Shown: positions 48,017 to 60,890, counted from the stretch's first letter. The stretch is 64,000 nt of DNA from Dryas octopetala (GCA_963921425.1 OY992839.1:18522910-18586909), one strand, 5' to 3'. A program made the numbers and translations. The notes: generated by a model not told the origin, from the letters alone.

Positions 48017-48411
48017 GGGATTAATGTCATTTTGCTCCCCAGACTATTACACATGTATCAGTTTGCTCCCCAGACTTCTAATTTGGAAAATTAAGGACCC
48101 TGACTTTTTCAATTTTGCCAATTAAGGTTATTCCGTCAATTTATACATTTTTCATCTAAAATGTCGAGATGATCAAGCAAAATTTAGCAAGAAATAAAAG
48201 AGGAAAAATGATGCATGAGGAAAAAATGATAAGATCTAATTGGAAGGGACCATTTTGCCCTCAAAGATTTGGATAAAAAATGTGTAAATTGACAAAAGAA
48301 CCTCAATTGGCAAAATTGAAAAAGTCAGAGTCCTTAATTTTCCAAATTAGAAGTCTGGGGAGCAAACTGATACAAGTGTAATAGTCGGGGGAGCAAAATG
48401 GTATTAATCCC
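48017..48411. mobile_element. 395-bp MITE with perfect 9-bp target duplication
   Basis: Ends GGGATTAATGTCATTTTGCT (left) and GGGATTAATACCATTTTGCT (right, read inward). The perfect duplication TTTTATTTA lies at 48008-48016 and 48412-48420. The long arms include 'cagacttctaatttggaaaa' and its inverse. The family relative is at 39800-40122. Confidence 0.88.
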
Positions 48412-48420
48412 TTTTATTTA

Positions 48421-50534
48421 TGGAAAACTAAATCTATCAAGGAGATATGACCACTAGTTTGTGCACAACAAATGAGTTTCTTGAGTCAGTCTTATAGGTG
48501 GATAGGAAGGTTCTAGAATAGCGGTTTAGGAAAACAATAGGCACAAATCTATGTTCTACAAGGGCAGTTTTGAAAACAATGGGCTAGATCTAAGCTTCCA
48601 ATTTTAGTATAAATTAATTAATTACTAGCCCCTTGGGACGCGCTCACGCACGCTAATTGGCTTTTTAGTTTTTTTTTTTAATATGTTGTTTGTGGTTCTT
48701 CCTTTTTAGGAACATGTTCTCAATTTTTTTTCAATTGTTTAATAGGTTGCTTACTTTTACTATTTGACCTCTACTAATAATATTTCTTTATGTTGACATT
48801 TAAATTAGGCATGAACATTTTTTGGTATTTTGAAAATTTCACTTAACAATATGTTTTTTTATCAACAACTGTAATTCATGAAATTTAAACTTAAAATCTC
48901 TTCTCGACAAAAGAAAAACCGTGTGTTATCCACTCAATCAAATAATTATTGACACACTAAAAATAAACGGTGGTTCAACTAAATCAGCCCACCAAACGAG
49001 CTGACTGTTCACCGGCCCGTTATTCTTTCACTGTCAAGCCAACAGTTTGCAACAGCCAACCCTGCCAAGTCATGAGCCAAACCATTGTTTCACCACATTC
49101 ATGCCCTTGCTTGAGTGATAAGCTACGTACGCAACTTAGCTCCAAGACACGCATATATATTGAGTGGTGGTAGTACACCATGCAATTAAGTTGCTAATTA
49201 AACAAAATTTCTCACTCCACACACAAAGTCACAAACATGCATATGTTTTCATTCCACAAGGAAATTGTGTCCTGCATGCTGCATGTTCCAATTGATTATT
49301 ACATTGTTCAAACTAATAATTTTTTTCTGGTTTGAAGGAAAGTTCAGAAAAGAATAACTGGGTTAACGATAACTTCACATAATTCAATATCATTGGTGCA
49401 TGTTGGGAAGCACAAAATGCATTTATTTTATTTCTCAAATTTCTAAACTAGACAGGGACTTCAATTATACATCATATTCTGTGTTTTTTTTTTTTTTTTT
49501 TGGTTGAAAATCATACATCATATTCACAGTAAATATGATATGGACAATTTTTGTTTTTGGTCAACAATATCGACCATTTAGTATATTCAGTCAAAATATA
49601 TATAATTACAAAGGGTAGCTAGGTGTTGGCATCATAGCTAGTGCATTTTTCATGTACATGTCCAGTGAACATAGTCGTGCCTATGAAAATGTCAGTCCCT
49701 TTCAAAGGGTAGCTAGCTAGGTGTTGGCATCATAGCTAGTGCATTGAACTCATCGATTCGACGAAAAGCCAGTCCCTTTCAAATGAAATACTTCCATATA
49801 GTAAGTTAATTATTTCCAAATCAATTTACTAGTTCAGGACAATAATAACTATAAAAGAAGGATCATCTCCACAAACAGTGAAAAGTGTCGATGTCTTCAT
49901 TCCAATTTACCTACGTGTTTGTTAGTATTCTGTAATCTTTCAAACAAGAGTAGATATATGCGTTTTTCTTGTGGGCATATTGTGTTTTGAGACGACCACT
50001 TCTATTTGTATTAACTTATCGATCACCTTTTCTATGTTAGAGATATGATATGATTCATCAATATAAACAATAAATATAGTATAAAGACTTCCAATTTATT
50101 AAGAGCCACTACAACAATTATGGCTTAAAAGCCACCTTGAATTGAAACTAGATTGAAATTAGTGACAATTGACATTTTTGGAGTCACCAATTAATATTTT
50201 GATTTGTTTTAAAAATTATGGTGGAAAAGATGGTTGCTTTAGGTCCCACTAAGTTTTACAATAGTTGACTAATAAATGGCATGATAAACATTGAAACAAA
50301 TAAAAAAATTAGTGGGCTTGTTATTCCTTTGCCACTCCAAATCCAACCAAAAGAGACAAAGGGTGGGATTAATAAAATTTGATAAACTATTATTTCCCAC
50401 TTAAGACTCAAACTATAAAAGTAATAGTTACAAATCTCCACTATTTGTTAAAAGTGGATTACATGTCCCTCACCCATTTCCAATAAATAGAACACTATTA
50501 GACCATTGCCACTAAACATAACCTTTGCTCATTC
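48421..50534. other. Intergenic AT-rich DNA
   Basis: No gene recognised. A 38-bp phrase ('aaagggtagctaggtgttgg' onward) is duplicated at about 49611 and 49698. The minus-strand ORFs here are short, with no domain. Confidence 0.35.
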
Positions 50535-50542
50535 CCACTAGC

Positions 50543-51176
50543 TAGGGGTGTGTTCGGAAATGAGGGAACGGAAATAGGATATTCTAATTCCAATCCAAAA
50601 AATTTCGGAATGAAATTTCTATTCCAAAAAATCAGAATTTCAACATCTCATTCAAATTTGGAATTTTCGAATTTCTTTGATTTTTTATATTTTTTCAGAA
50701 TATTACATTTTCGGAACTTTCGAATAATGATGAAATTAATTGCCCATGATTAAAAAAAAAAGTAATTACAAGTACAAAAATGTGAGTGTTTTTGTTAGAA
50801 TTTATATTATTATGATACACATATATTTATAATATACATATCTTTATAATTAGTCATCTGTTTTTAATATATATATGTATGTGCATGTTTGAAACAAATA
50901 AAAAAATTATTGAAACATATAGTAGAAAACTAAAAAATGATAAAATATTTAATATAAATACTAAATAAATTTGGCATAATTTATGAAATATTGGATCAGA
51001 ATGCCTTAGGAAAATTTCGGATCGGAATTTATAGAAACATTCCAATTCCAATCATTTTTTTTTTTTTTGGATTTCGGCATTTTCAGATTTCGAATTTGAA
51101 TCGAGCGTTCCAAAATTGGAAATTTTCAAATTGGAATCGGTCGGATTCGGATTTTCCAATCCAAATCACACCCCTA
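50543..51176. mobile_element. Non-autonomous hAT element, 634 bp
   Basis: Perfect 10-bp terminal inverted repeats TAGGGGTGTG / CACACCCCTA and a perfect 8-bp target duplication CCACTAGC at 50535-50542 and 51177-51184: the hAT signature. Subterminal 'ttccaatcca' and 'ttcggaat' words recur. No transposase; the small ORFs inside are by-products of the repeats. Confidence 0.9.
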
Positions 51177-51184
51177 CCACTAGC

Positions 51185-52950
51185 CCATTCCCATTAAAAA
51201 AAAAGCTCTAAATACTTATTATAGAAAATTTTGAAATTATTTCCTATTATATATTTCATTAAAATTATTTTTCTATGAATTTATAAAATTGTTTGTTTTA
51301 AAAAGAAATGCTTTTATAAATTGGTTTAAGGTTTTATTTTGACAAAATTAAATGTTTAGATTTTAAACGATATTTTGATCTAGTTGGATAGGGCTCGGGA
51401 GTACGAGCGCGTAGACACGAAGAAGACGTGAAACGGAGCTACGACCATCAAGTTTCAGGTATTTTAAGTTAAAGGGCAATTTTGTAAATTCGTCAGCTAG
51501 GGTTTTACTATAAAACCTAACTTCAACATTTTTTCTCATTTTCCTCCTTAACAGCTGCACACCCCTTTCTCTCTCCTCTACCGTGAGCTCATTCCGACCA
51601 TCTCTTCATCGTCCGACAACCAATGTCGGCGACATAGACCCCAATCAACTTGTTTCTTCCTCCTCACTCTATTCCTGCCTTTTGATTGCCCAACAACCCA
51701 ATGAAAACATGGATTTAAACCAAACCTGAACCGGCCTTTTCCTCCGATGGGTCTCTAATTCCGGTGACCTCTTGAAGTTCAATGGTGTAAACACCCAGCT
51801 CGTTCAGCTGTCATACGTGGTGGTTTGAAACCCTAACAGTCTTGACCCTCCTCCGTCATTTCTAGCGATCTAGGCGGCGGATTTCGGCGACCTTCATTGG
51901 GGTTTCCTCTTCTCATCATGGCCGTTACATTGGTGCAGGTCTCATTAAACTTCTCTGTTTTCATTATAATTTTTTTTTTCATTTGCAGGTCTTTACTCTC
52001 TAGATCAATTTCTGATTTGGTATGGTATGTTGTTTTTGAAATATTTTTTAGTTATTTGAAAATTGTACAAATCTATTTTAAGGTTTAGTACAAGTCAATT
52101 TTCCGATTATAGTATGGCTGTGGAATTAACTTCTGTGCAATATTGGTTCAGAAACTCTCTTTTATATAGTATAGTATAGATTTCGCATTGTGAAGTTGGT
52201 TGAGAAACTCTCTTTTGTATTGTGGGTATGTTGGTGATGGTTGATGTAATGTAGATGGCAGGTTGGTATCTTCATTTGTATTTGTATTTGTAAATCAGTT
52301 GTTAGATGGATGGTTGATGTTTAATCAATGAAGTTTAATGAAGTTTATGTGATGCTTTCTTCCATGTTCTGCTACTGAATTTCCATTTTATCATTAAGTG
52401 TAGCACTAGTGTTTAAGATGTATTAGATGCAAGACATGAAAATTTAAAGGATGGTTAATTATAGCAGCTCAATAATCATGCAGTGAGTACTGCAAGATTT
52501 AATGGAATGCAGAATTACTTTTGTAACTAAATGATACTGTAATATTTGAAAATTGGTGGGAGAATTACTTTTATCCACTATTATATATACGTAAGGTCCT
52601 AAAATCCATGGCTAGTATTTGTTTAATCTTTTACTAGATTCACCAATACATCAACTATATGCAACAATGGTGAGTCTTTATTTGCAACTACCTGCAACAT
52701 TGGTGGAGAAATAAACTGTTAGCAGTGTTAGACAATTTTTGTCTCCAAATTCCACCATTCCAAAAATTGGTTTGGGTAGCCACTTTGCCACCCCTTTCTC
52801 TGCAACCTACTGCCTAAGAGTGATTGCAGAGTGGCTATTGATCCTTCAAACTAATTTTTAGTTGCTGATGCATCAATAGATAACATAAATCAATAGTGGA
52901 TTTAAGCAACAAATGGTGTAGTGAGCTAACCTGCTAGCCGGCCTGATACC
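51185..52950. other. Intergenic DNA, possible untranslated or LTR-like sequence
   Basis: 51400-51900 has a GC content above its surroundings and phrases such as 'agggttttactataaaacc', reminiscent of LTR or 5' UTR sequence, but no ORF with a domain. The remainder is AT-rich with no recognisable feature. Confidence 0.3.
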
Positions 52951-53076
52951 TACTGTTTGGGTATATGTTTGGGTCATGTTCGGCCTCTTTGTTGTATTAG
53001 GCTATATTGAGCCATAGTTAGGCTAAAGTCTCACATTTGGACAATTGTTAGGGGAGAATCTCATATCCTATATAAA

Positions 53077-54071
53077 GAGAGCTACTATTTGCACACATAT
53101 TATTAGCCAAACACACCCTCCTCTCTTTCCCATTCTCTCATTCCTTCACCCAACACACACACCCCCCCTATCAATTCAGATAAAAACAAAAAAACACAAA
53201 CCCAGCAGCCCCTCCCTTTCCCTCACCAGTCACCCCGACCATCTCCCTCCCCAGCCCAATCTCTCTCATTCTCTCTCTCCTGAACCTACTCACTCTCACC
53301 TCACTCTCCTCTCTCTCGAACCCACCTTCTCCCTCACTCTCTTTCTTTCTCTCTCGAGCCTCACTCTTCTTCGTTGACGCCGCTGGAAACGATGACTTCA
53401 CCGGAGAAAATGGTGGCTGGTTCGGTAGTAAAAAATTTTCCAAGTGGTGGCTGGTTTGGAGGGCCAGTGTCGAAACCTATGGTTTTGTTCGGCGGGTACC
53501 TGCTAAGCGAAACCACCGGTTTCGACACTGGCCTGCCGAACCAGCCACCATCTGCATTTTTTTTTTAAGGTGGAGAGAGAGATAAAGAGGGGGAAAAGGA
53601 GAGGGTGGTCATAATCAGAGGGGCAGGGAGGGGGTGGGCCAGGGTTGTTGTTGGAGCTGGACAGAGACAGAAAATGAGGTAGAGGGTGGTCGGTGAGGGA
53701 GAGAGGTGGTCGGGGTGAGGGAGAAGGAAGGGCTGGGAAGGGGTAGGCCGAGGTTGTTGTCGTCAGAGGGAGGGAATAAGATGGTCGGTGAGGGAAGGCA
53801 AGGGAAGGAGTGAGGTGGTCGGGGTAAGGGAGAAGGATGGGTTGTGTGTGGTTTTTTTTTTTTTTTTTGATAGGGTGTGTTGTGTTAAGAAATTTTGTGA
53901 AATGAATAAAATAGGGGCATTAGGGTAATTAGAGGGGTGTGTTAAGAGAGTTTTTAAATTTTAGAAGAGGATAGAGGGTATGTAGGAGAAAAAAAAAAAG
54001 AGAGAAAAATGGTGTGCAAAAAGAAAAATGTGTGAAAAAAAAAAAAAAAAAGTGTGCAAATAGCAACTCTC
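53077..54071. mobile_element. Second copy of the GAGWG small TIR element family
   Basis: Left end GAGAGCTACTATTTGCACAC and right end read inward GAGAGTTGCTATTTGCACAC are a near-perfect inverted pair and match the ends of 40364-45439. Flanking octamers are TATATAAA (53069-53076) and TTTATAAA (54072-54079), one mismatch apart. The interior is C/T-rich on the left and G/A-rich on the right, mirroring the first copy, with a central hairpin at 53446-53549. The ORFs across the C/T tract are low-complexity. Confidence 0.7.
53446..53549. other. Long hairpin, miRNA-precursor-like
   Basis: GGCCAGTGTCGAAACC at 53462-53477 pairs perfectly with GGTTTCGACACTGGCC at 53518-53533. Outside it, 53446-53459 pairs with 53536-53549 over 14 bp, with one G-U wobble in RNA. 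A two-nucleotide internal mismatch separates the stems, and the loop is about 40 nt. A third copy of the 'ggtggctggttcgg' arm lies at 53412-53425. Confidence 0.7.
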
Positions 54072-54440
54072 TTTATAAATAGGATCATCACCCATATAGA
54101 ATAAGATCCCCTATATTATAAACCTTGTTTGTGTATATGTTTGTGTCATATTGGACCAATCTATTGTATTGGGCCATAGTTAGTTCTAAAGTCTCACACT
54201 TAGAGTAATTGTAGGAGATCGAGAGCCTCGAATTTTTATAAATAGGACCCTCACACATGTAGAAAATGATCCCCTATTGTTTAGACCTAGTTCACTCATT
54301 CATCACTCTCTAGAGCTCATGATCTCATACTCTCTTGTACGTTGTAATCACTCTTTGTTTATAGTGAAACCTAAAGACCCAAATAGACGTAGCCCGATCA
54401 ATCTAATATATCGTGGTGAACCACTCTATATATTCTCATG

Positions 54441-55413
54441 ATTATTGTGCAAAAGTACTTTAATTTCCATTACACATATATATGATATTAAAATTACAAT
54501 CCTTTTTTGCATACTCAGGCATAAAAAACATTAAATCAAACAATGCTATATATGTTATATTTATATATATTTGTAATTAAAAAAAAAACTTTCGTAGCTT
54601 ATGTAAGACTTCCATTAATGAACTGTTGATAGAAAAGTATTAATACTAAGAGGAGTTAACTCCTTTTGGGAAGTCACAAAATAATTGAGTCTACAATTTC
54701 AGATAAATGCATTAAATATCTATTTAAGGAATCTATAATCTCTACTATTATAAAGGGGAGCCAATACAGTTGCTGTCAAAGCTTCACCAAAACTTAAATA
54801 TGTCTAAATTAAATATCCTTCTTCAAACAAAATAAAACGAGGTATTTTAATATAAAAAAAAAATTACACTTTTAAGGAGGAAATATGGTAAAATAAAATA
54901 ATTGGTTAAAGAATCAGTCTTCTTTACTCCCTAGCTACATATTTTTTTCTTTACAATTTAGTTTTTAAAATCCTAGGAGGAAAGTTTTACAGGCCTGTAA
55001 GTCTGTAACTTATATCTTTTACTGATGAAATAAAAAGGAATTAGAGAAATAAAGAGGTAAAGAGGTAAAGTTGTTATATTAGCTAGTAAAACTTTCAACA
55101 AAGACTGAAACCAATACGAAATTGATAGATTTGGAATTTTGGATAGATCATGAATGAAAGGAACTCATATATACGACACGATCTATTAATACAAATAATA
55201 AACATGTCAAATTAATATAAGTTCGAATAACTCAATGTAGACACGACAAACACTATGTAACAAAAATTAATTATAAGAATTTTCCTTAGTTTTTATTATG
55301 CTAATATCTCAGCTAAATAAGTTTTTATTTTATAATAAATGTATGACTACGTGCAAGATAGATCGATTTGATTTAGAAAAATAAGAAAACCTTAGTTTTA
55401 AAATTTTAGCTCG
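54441..55413. other. AT-rich intergenic DNA
   Basis: I see no gene, repeat boundary or RNA here. Confidence 0.3.
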
Positions 55414-55422
55414 TAAAATATG

Positions 55423-56072
55423 GGGCTGGGTTCGGTTCGGTAATTGAACCGAAACCCACAAACCGTCCATCATCAACCACTGGCGATATGGCCAACTTCG
55501 GAACTGCCACAGCTATAGACAAGGTCGGCTTCGGTAGTTGTCAGTCGGTTTGGTCGGTTTCAGTGGCTGGGACTTCACCTTCTCTCTTTGCAACTCCAAC
55601 TCCAGTCACCTGCTGCAACTCCAACTCCAACGCCCAGTCACCTGCTACAACTCCAACTTCAGCCTCTGCATGGTGCTGGTTCGACCACTCAGCCCTGGAG
55701 CTTCGCCTGCGACTCACCACTGCGCGCAGCTCACCTCACCCACACCCAACTCGCACCCACTCCCCGGAGCTTTGCCGCTGCCAAGCTTGAGCTCACCGTC
55801 CACCTTCGGGATGGTGGTGGTGGTGGATGGTGGTTCCTAGTGGCTGTGGGATGCTCATGAGGAGAAACCAGTGAAGGAGAGAAACCAGAGAAGAAGAAGA
55901 AGTCGTCGGTTCGGTATCGGTAAACCAACGGTTTGTGATTTCCAAACCGCACCACCACCTTCGGTTTGATAGGCGCACTAACATCGACTCTTTGGACAAT
56001 CTTTCAGACGGCCTCTTTTTCAATTCGATGACGTCGGTTCTTCAGTTTTTCGAAGAACCGACCCAACCCTAA
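55423..56072. mobile_element. hAT-like non-autonomous element with a GC-rich interior
   Basis: The left end GGGCTGGGTTCGGTTCGG and the right end read inward (TTAGGGTTGGGTCGGTTC) form an offset inverted pair. TAAAATATG is repeated at 55414-55422 and 56073-56081. The interior is rich in 'ttcggttcggt' near both ends and has a 'caactccaactcca' minisatellite at about 55585-55665. Overlapping ORFs up to 100 codons exist in all three frames, which shows they come from composition. The superfamily call rests on the TGGGTTCGG-type terminus and an 8-9 bp duplication. Confidence 0.6.
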
Positions 56073-56521
56073 TAAAATATGTGAGTTAACTTGACTACAA
56101 AACAATTAATAAATAAATTAGGTTATCAAGTCATGATCGATTAATTACATAAGTTAAGTACGTGTTAGTAATAGGCTTATTTTTTAGCCAAAACATTAAG
56201 TAACTGTTAATTAACTTTCAAAACAAAAATGATCGAAATGATGAAACCCAAACACGTACAACTCGTTAACACAGGTTGTCATGTTTATTAATTTACACAT
56301 TGGGTGACACTACTTGCACATGTATATATGGGAATATAAAATATACCTAGTGAACAAATTATTAGCTAGTAGATACAAAATTAATTTTCAAAGATGTAGG
56401 ATGGTAGGAGTTGGACTTGTTTGTATTTTACCATGTCACGGCTTAAATGTGGTCCAAGTACTTTTATCGTGCTACAATAATTCAAAGAGGAAACGTGTCC
56501 ATTGAATTCTTAGCCTTGGCC

Positions 56522-56529
56522 TATAAATA
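56522..56529 (+). promoter_or_regulatory. TATA box of the carbonic anhydrase gene
   Basis: TATAAATA in the context 'gcctataaatagtggctc'. A start about 30 bp downstream (near 56555) would give a leader exon ending at a donor at about 56648 (CTAAG|GTTAG). An acceptor 'tttgcag' at 57204-57210 then leads to the ATG at 57228, so a leader intron of about 560 bp is likely. Confidence 0.6.
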
Positions 56530-56659
56530 GTGGCTCCACCCCTTGCTGAAAAGATATCGATGTGCATGCCTTGTTGTTACTTGTATAGCAATTATATAGG
56601 CAGCGAATTCTCCTTCAATTCATAGACAAGATTCTTCAAAAACCTAAGGTTAGTTTAAA

Positions 56660-56695
<36 letters not shown>

Positions 56696-57227
56696 AAACT
56701 ATGTGCTATTTGCTAATATCTTTAGGCTATGTATTTCAAGCAATATTTAAATGGCACATTACTATGTTTTTAGTCACAAGATATAATATTATTGCATATG
56801 CCTTGGCTTTATAAACTGCATCTCATGCATTTCAAAGGTATTGTTAGTGAATACAGAGCTCATGCATGTAAACTTCACTTGTTCTTCTTAATTTGATTGA
56901 GAAATTTGCATGTTCTAATTTTGAGGGGGAAGACAAATTACCTAATTTGGAAGAAATTATATGTAAGCATGGATGGTATATATAGGGGTTTTATTTTATT
57001 TTTTATTTTATTTTTCTAATGCTTAAGCCAGTTTAATAATTTAATTAAGTACTTAACAAATGAAAAATTCTTTCATTTGATTTAAAATAAAAACTAGCTA
57101 ATTAATGCTAAAATGAACAAATTTTTACACAATTACTGAATTACGTATATGATATTAAATAGTGTTTTCTTGTAAGTTATTAATGCGTGTTTTTTTTTTT
57201 TAATTTGCAGAAAGAAAATAGCACAAT

Positions 57228-60200
57228 ATGGCTAGCCAATTGGCCATTCAACGACTGCAGAAGCTCCTCAGGTTTCCCTACTCATTCCATGCATAATCTT
57301 GAGACTAAGCCGTCTTATTTTCTTGTATTAATATACAAGCTCGATCATAGGCCAAAGTTTATTGAATATAACAGGGACAATATATGCTTGGGTCACCCCT
57401 GGGGTACTTGCAGATCACCCCACTCCCAAAAATGCTTGTTTGGTAGTGCAGTCTCAGAATCAAAACCGTTTATTTTTTAAATCACCTATATTATGAAAAT
57501 CGATCATCTCTGCAAAAAAATCAACTTAATCTCGTTTGGTTATATAACTATTCTCGAACAAATTTGAGATAATTAGGCTTGAGTCCTTTAAAAAAACAAT
57601 TTTTAGATGAAGATAGGGTGTGTTTTAAAATTTATAAGAAAATCTTTTTAATTCATAATAAAATTCTTTAATTTATAAGAATTTTTTTAAAATTCATAAT
57701 AAAGTCTTTTTAATTTATAAGAATATCATTTTAATTCAAAAGAAACTCATTTTAATTCATAATAAAGTATTTTCCCGATTTGAAGGATATTTCTCATGAT
57801 TGAAGGGTATTTTCCCCGATTTAAAGAGTATTTCCCCTCCTAGGGTGTAGAGTAGACTTTGTAGAGGGTACATGTTAGGTTTTAACTCCGGAAGTTTGGG
57901 TCTACCCAAAATTCCGGAGTTAAAACCTAACATAAAGCCGTCAAAGAAAAAAAATAAAAGAACTTGATTAAAAACCCTAAATCACTACCGGTCTTAATTC
58001 CCAAAATTCCGAAGTTAAAACCTAACATAAAGCCGTCAAAGAAGAAAAATAAAAGGACTTCATTAAAAACCCTAAATCACCACCAGTCTTAATTTAAGAA
58101 AGACTTGTAAAATGAACTGGACTCTAAGTTTTCCTTGAATAAATGGACGGTTTGGTCAATAAACCACTCTTTAAATATAACTTGTCTATTTATTTTATTT
58201 ATTTGATTACAGTTATATAACTAAACAATTTTCAATTTAATTGGTTTTTTGCAGATATAATCTTTAATAGGTTATCTAAAAAATGAACTGTACTGCCGAA
58301 CAAACATTTTTGTGGGGGTGGGATAAATATGGAGGTTACCCCTGTTGTGACCCAAGTATTGTATAGGAGTACAGGGAAATTAAACTTTGGTGAAAGAATT
58401 AATTTGTTGCATGGAATATTGTTGAAGTAATAAATGGTACAATTAAACTTGCATATATATATGGTTGGCAGATTTGCAGTAGCTGGACGATGTGGCTACA
58501 TTTTTGGGGTGGTGGGGTATATATGGAGGTCACCCTTGGTGTGATCCAAGTATTGTCTATAGAAAATAACTTATTTGTCTCTGTTATAGGAATATGTGTT
58601 ATCCCAATAAAGAAAAAAAAATTAAGAGAGAGAGAGAGAGATAGAGATTGAGAGAATGAGAGAGATAAAGAGAGAAGGGGAGGAGGGGATAGAAGGTGGC
58701 AAGTCCTTCTCATTGTCCATATAATAGGGTACAGGGAATTAAAATTTGGTGAAAGAATTAATTTGTTGCATGGAATATTGTTGAAGTAATAAATGGTATA
58801 ATTAAACTTGCATATATATATATGGTTGGCATATTTGCAGTGAGAAGGAAGAGCTGGACGATGTGGCTGCTGCCAAAATTGAAACATTGACGACTGAGTT
58901 GCAAAGGCCCAGTCCTGCTGATTTTGACCCAGCTGTTCGAAGGATAATAGATGGCTTCACATACTTCAAGATCAACAAATTCGAGTAAAGAAAACTCACT
59001 TTGTCAATCAAAAATAATGGAAACACAAATATACACCTTCTAAGTTCTAACCTTTTTTTTTTTTGTCATTTGTAATATATAAGCCTTCTAATCTTCTAAC
59101 CTTAAACAAGTTTAATAATAAAATTTAAAAACTAAAGTTAATGTAGTAATTAATCAGCAATGAAATCTAAGTGTTCTCAATGGATTATAATGAAATTTAA
59201 ATGTCTTCAAAAAGTTATGAATTTTATTAAGTGAAGGATTTCAATGCATTTTAAATGTATTTTTTACATATAATAAATTTTATAAGAATTTTATTCAATT
59301 CTCTTAGATTTTGATAAATTTTATAAATTTTAAAATTTATTAAAATCTAAGTTGGGAACAACCCTTAAATCTCACTTAATTCTACGTACCATATCTAATT
59401 TCTACCCTATCTTATCCTTATTTTAATTAACTTTCATCGTAGTGCAGTAACTTTTCTCATATATACTAGTATACTACACATGCAATTCATATGTGCGATG
59501 CTTATAGTTTATATTATAATAATTATTGTAATTAAATATTATAGAGAGAAATACTATTAAATCAATATTTACTTGATACTATAACTCACGATTCAAAGTA
59601 TGACGTAATTAATATGAGAGGCGAAACACAAATTTCTTTGATTTGGGGGCCATAAGTTTCTTATTAGAGATCAATATGTTTAATTAGTATAATACACAAT
59701 AATTTTTTGTTTATATGATCTGTCACGTATGGTTAACGGACCCATATAATAAATGCTAAACAATTTTTTCTTAATTAATTTTCCTTTTTGTCCTGACGTT
59801 GCAGCAAATATCCAGAGTGTTTCAATGAACTTGCCCAAGGACAAAGCCCTAAGGTACTATATGAGCCTAAAGGCTAAGCTAGCTTTCATATTTAGCCTGA
59901 TAACTCTTGGATCATAATATTATTAATCAAATTTTATTTTTATTTCTACTTTTTTCACTATGAGTGGCTAAGATATATTTAATTTGACGTTGTTGCTAAT
60001 TAATTATCCAATGTAGTTTCTGGTATTTGCATGCTCGGACTCTCGAGTGAGCCCCTCCCATATCCTTAACTTTCAACCTGGAGAAGCCTTCATGGTCCGA
60101 AATATTGCTAACTTGGTTCCTGCATTTAACAAGGTTTACTATTCTCTTAAACTTCAAATTAATAGTTATTAGTTAAAGTAAATTACTCTAAAGTCTATTT

Positions 60201-60819
60201 TATAGTTAATTCTTAATGATAATTAAACTCACCTAAAAAGTTAGAATGATAAATAGGTCTACTTTGTACAAATAAAATCCATGTAATGTTTTTTTCCATG
60301 ATTTTGTTTGTTAAAAAAACTGGGCAAATTGTCATTGTTGCTGTGTTGCACAATGATAATTAATAGTGTTTTTTGCAATTCAAATAGTTATTGTCGTATA
60401 ATGACAATGATTTATATAAGTTGTCTTTTTTTGGATATTGTTGCACAATGAAAATTATTACTGTCCAGTAATAACTATAAAAAAAGCTGGAGGCAATTCT
60501 CCTGACCCAAAAAAAAAAAAAAAAACTGAGCGATGGGCAGCATTTTTCTATGTGATTTTATTAGAGTGGATTTATTGGGATTTGATTTTTTATAGTGGAC
60601 CTTAAAAAAAGCCTAATTTCTAAAATAGACTTTAAAAAAAAAATAAACCCTATTAGTTATTCTAATCAAATTTTGACAATTTATTTCCTACTAATATCTC
60701 ATAATATATATTATACAGTCATGTATTATTATTTGTTATCTGCTTCACAGCTAAAATACTCTGGAGTTGGAGCAATCATAGAATATGCTATAACGGCACT
60801 CAGGGTGAGCATTACAAAG

Positions 60820-60855
<36 letters not shown>

Positions 60856-60890
60856 TTGATTAAATATTATTATTTCTAATTTTATGTTCA

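Larger units (their letters stand above)
52960..54440 (+). repeat. Duplicated LTR-promoter-like fragment
   Basis: A roughly 165-bp unit occurs twice in direct orientation: at 52970-53076 continuing at 54080-54120, and at 54125-54300. Shared landmarks are 'tatatgtttg', 'gccatagttag', 'ctaaagtctcaca' and 'ataggat/ataggaccctcac'. The second copy contains a TATA-like 'tataaatagga' and leads into 'ctcatactctcttgtacgtt', typical of the transcribed part of an LTR. The first copy is split by the element at 53077-54071. No retroelement coding region is attached. Confidence 0.55.

Noticed and set aside
50106-50125. 'cactacaacaatt' resembling a CACTA transposon end
   Set aside because: No matching inverted end or 3-bp duplication could be found nearby.
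53045-53443. Proline/serine-rich ORF and its antisense ORF
   Set aside because: Low-complexity C/T-rich half of a non-autonomous element.
55488-55860. Three overlapping ORFs of 90-100 codons
   Set aside because: All frames are open because of a minisatellite inside a hAT-like element; no protein-like conservation.
57187-57480. 97-codon ORF overlapping carbonic anhydrase exon 1
   Set aside because: It is out of frame with the true exon and reads into the intron.
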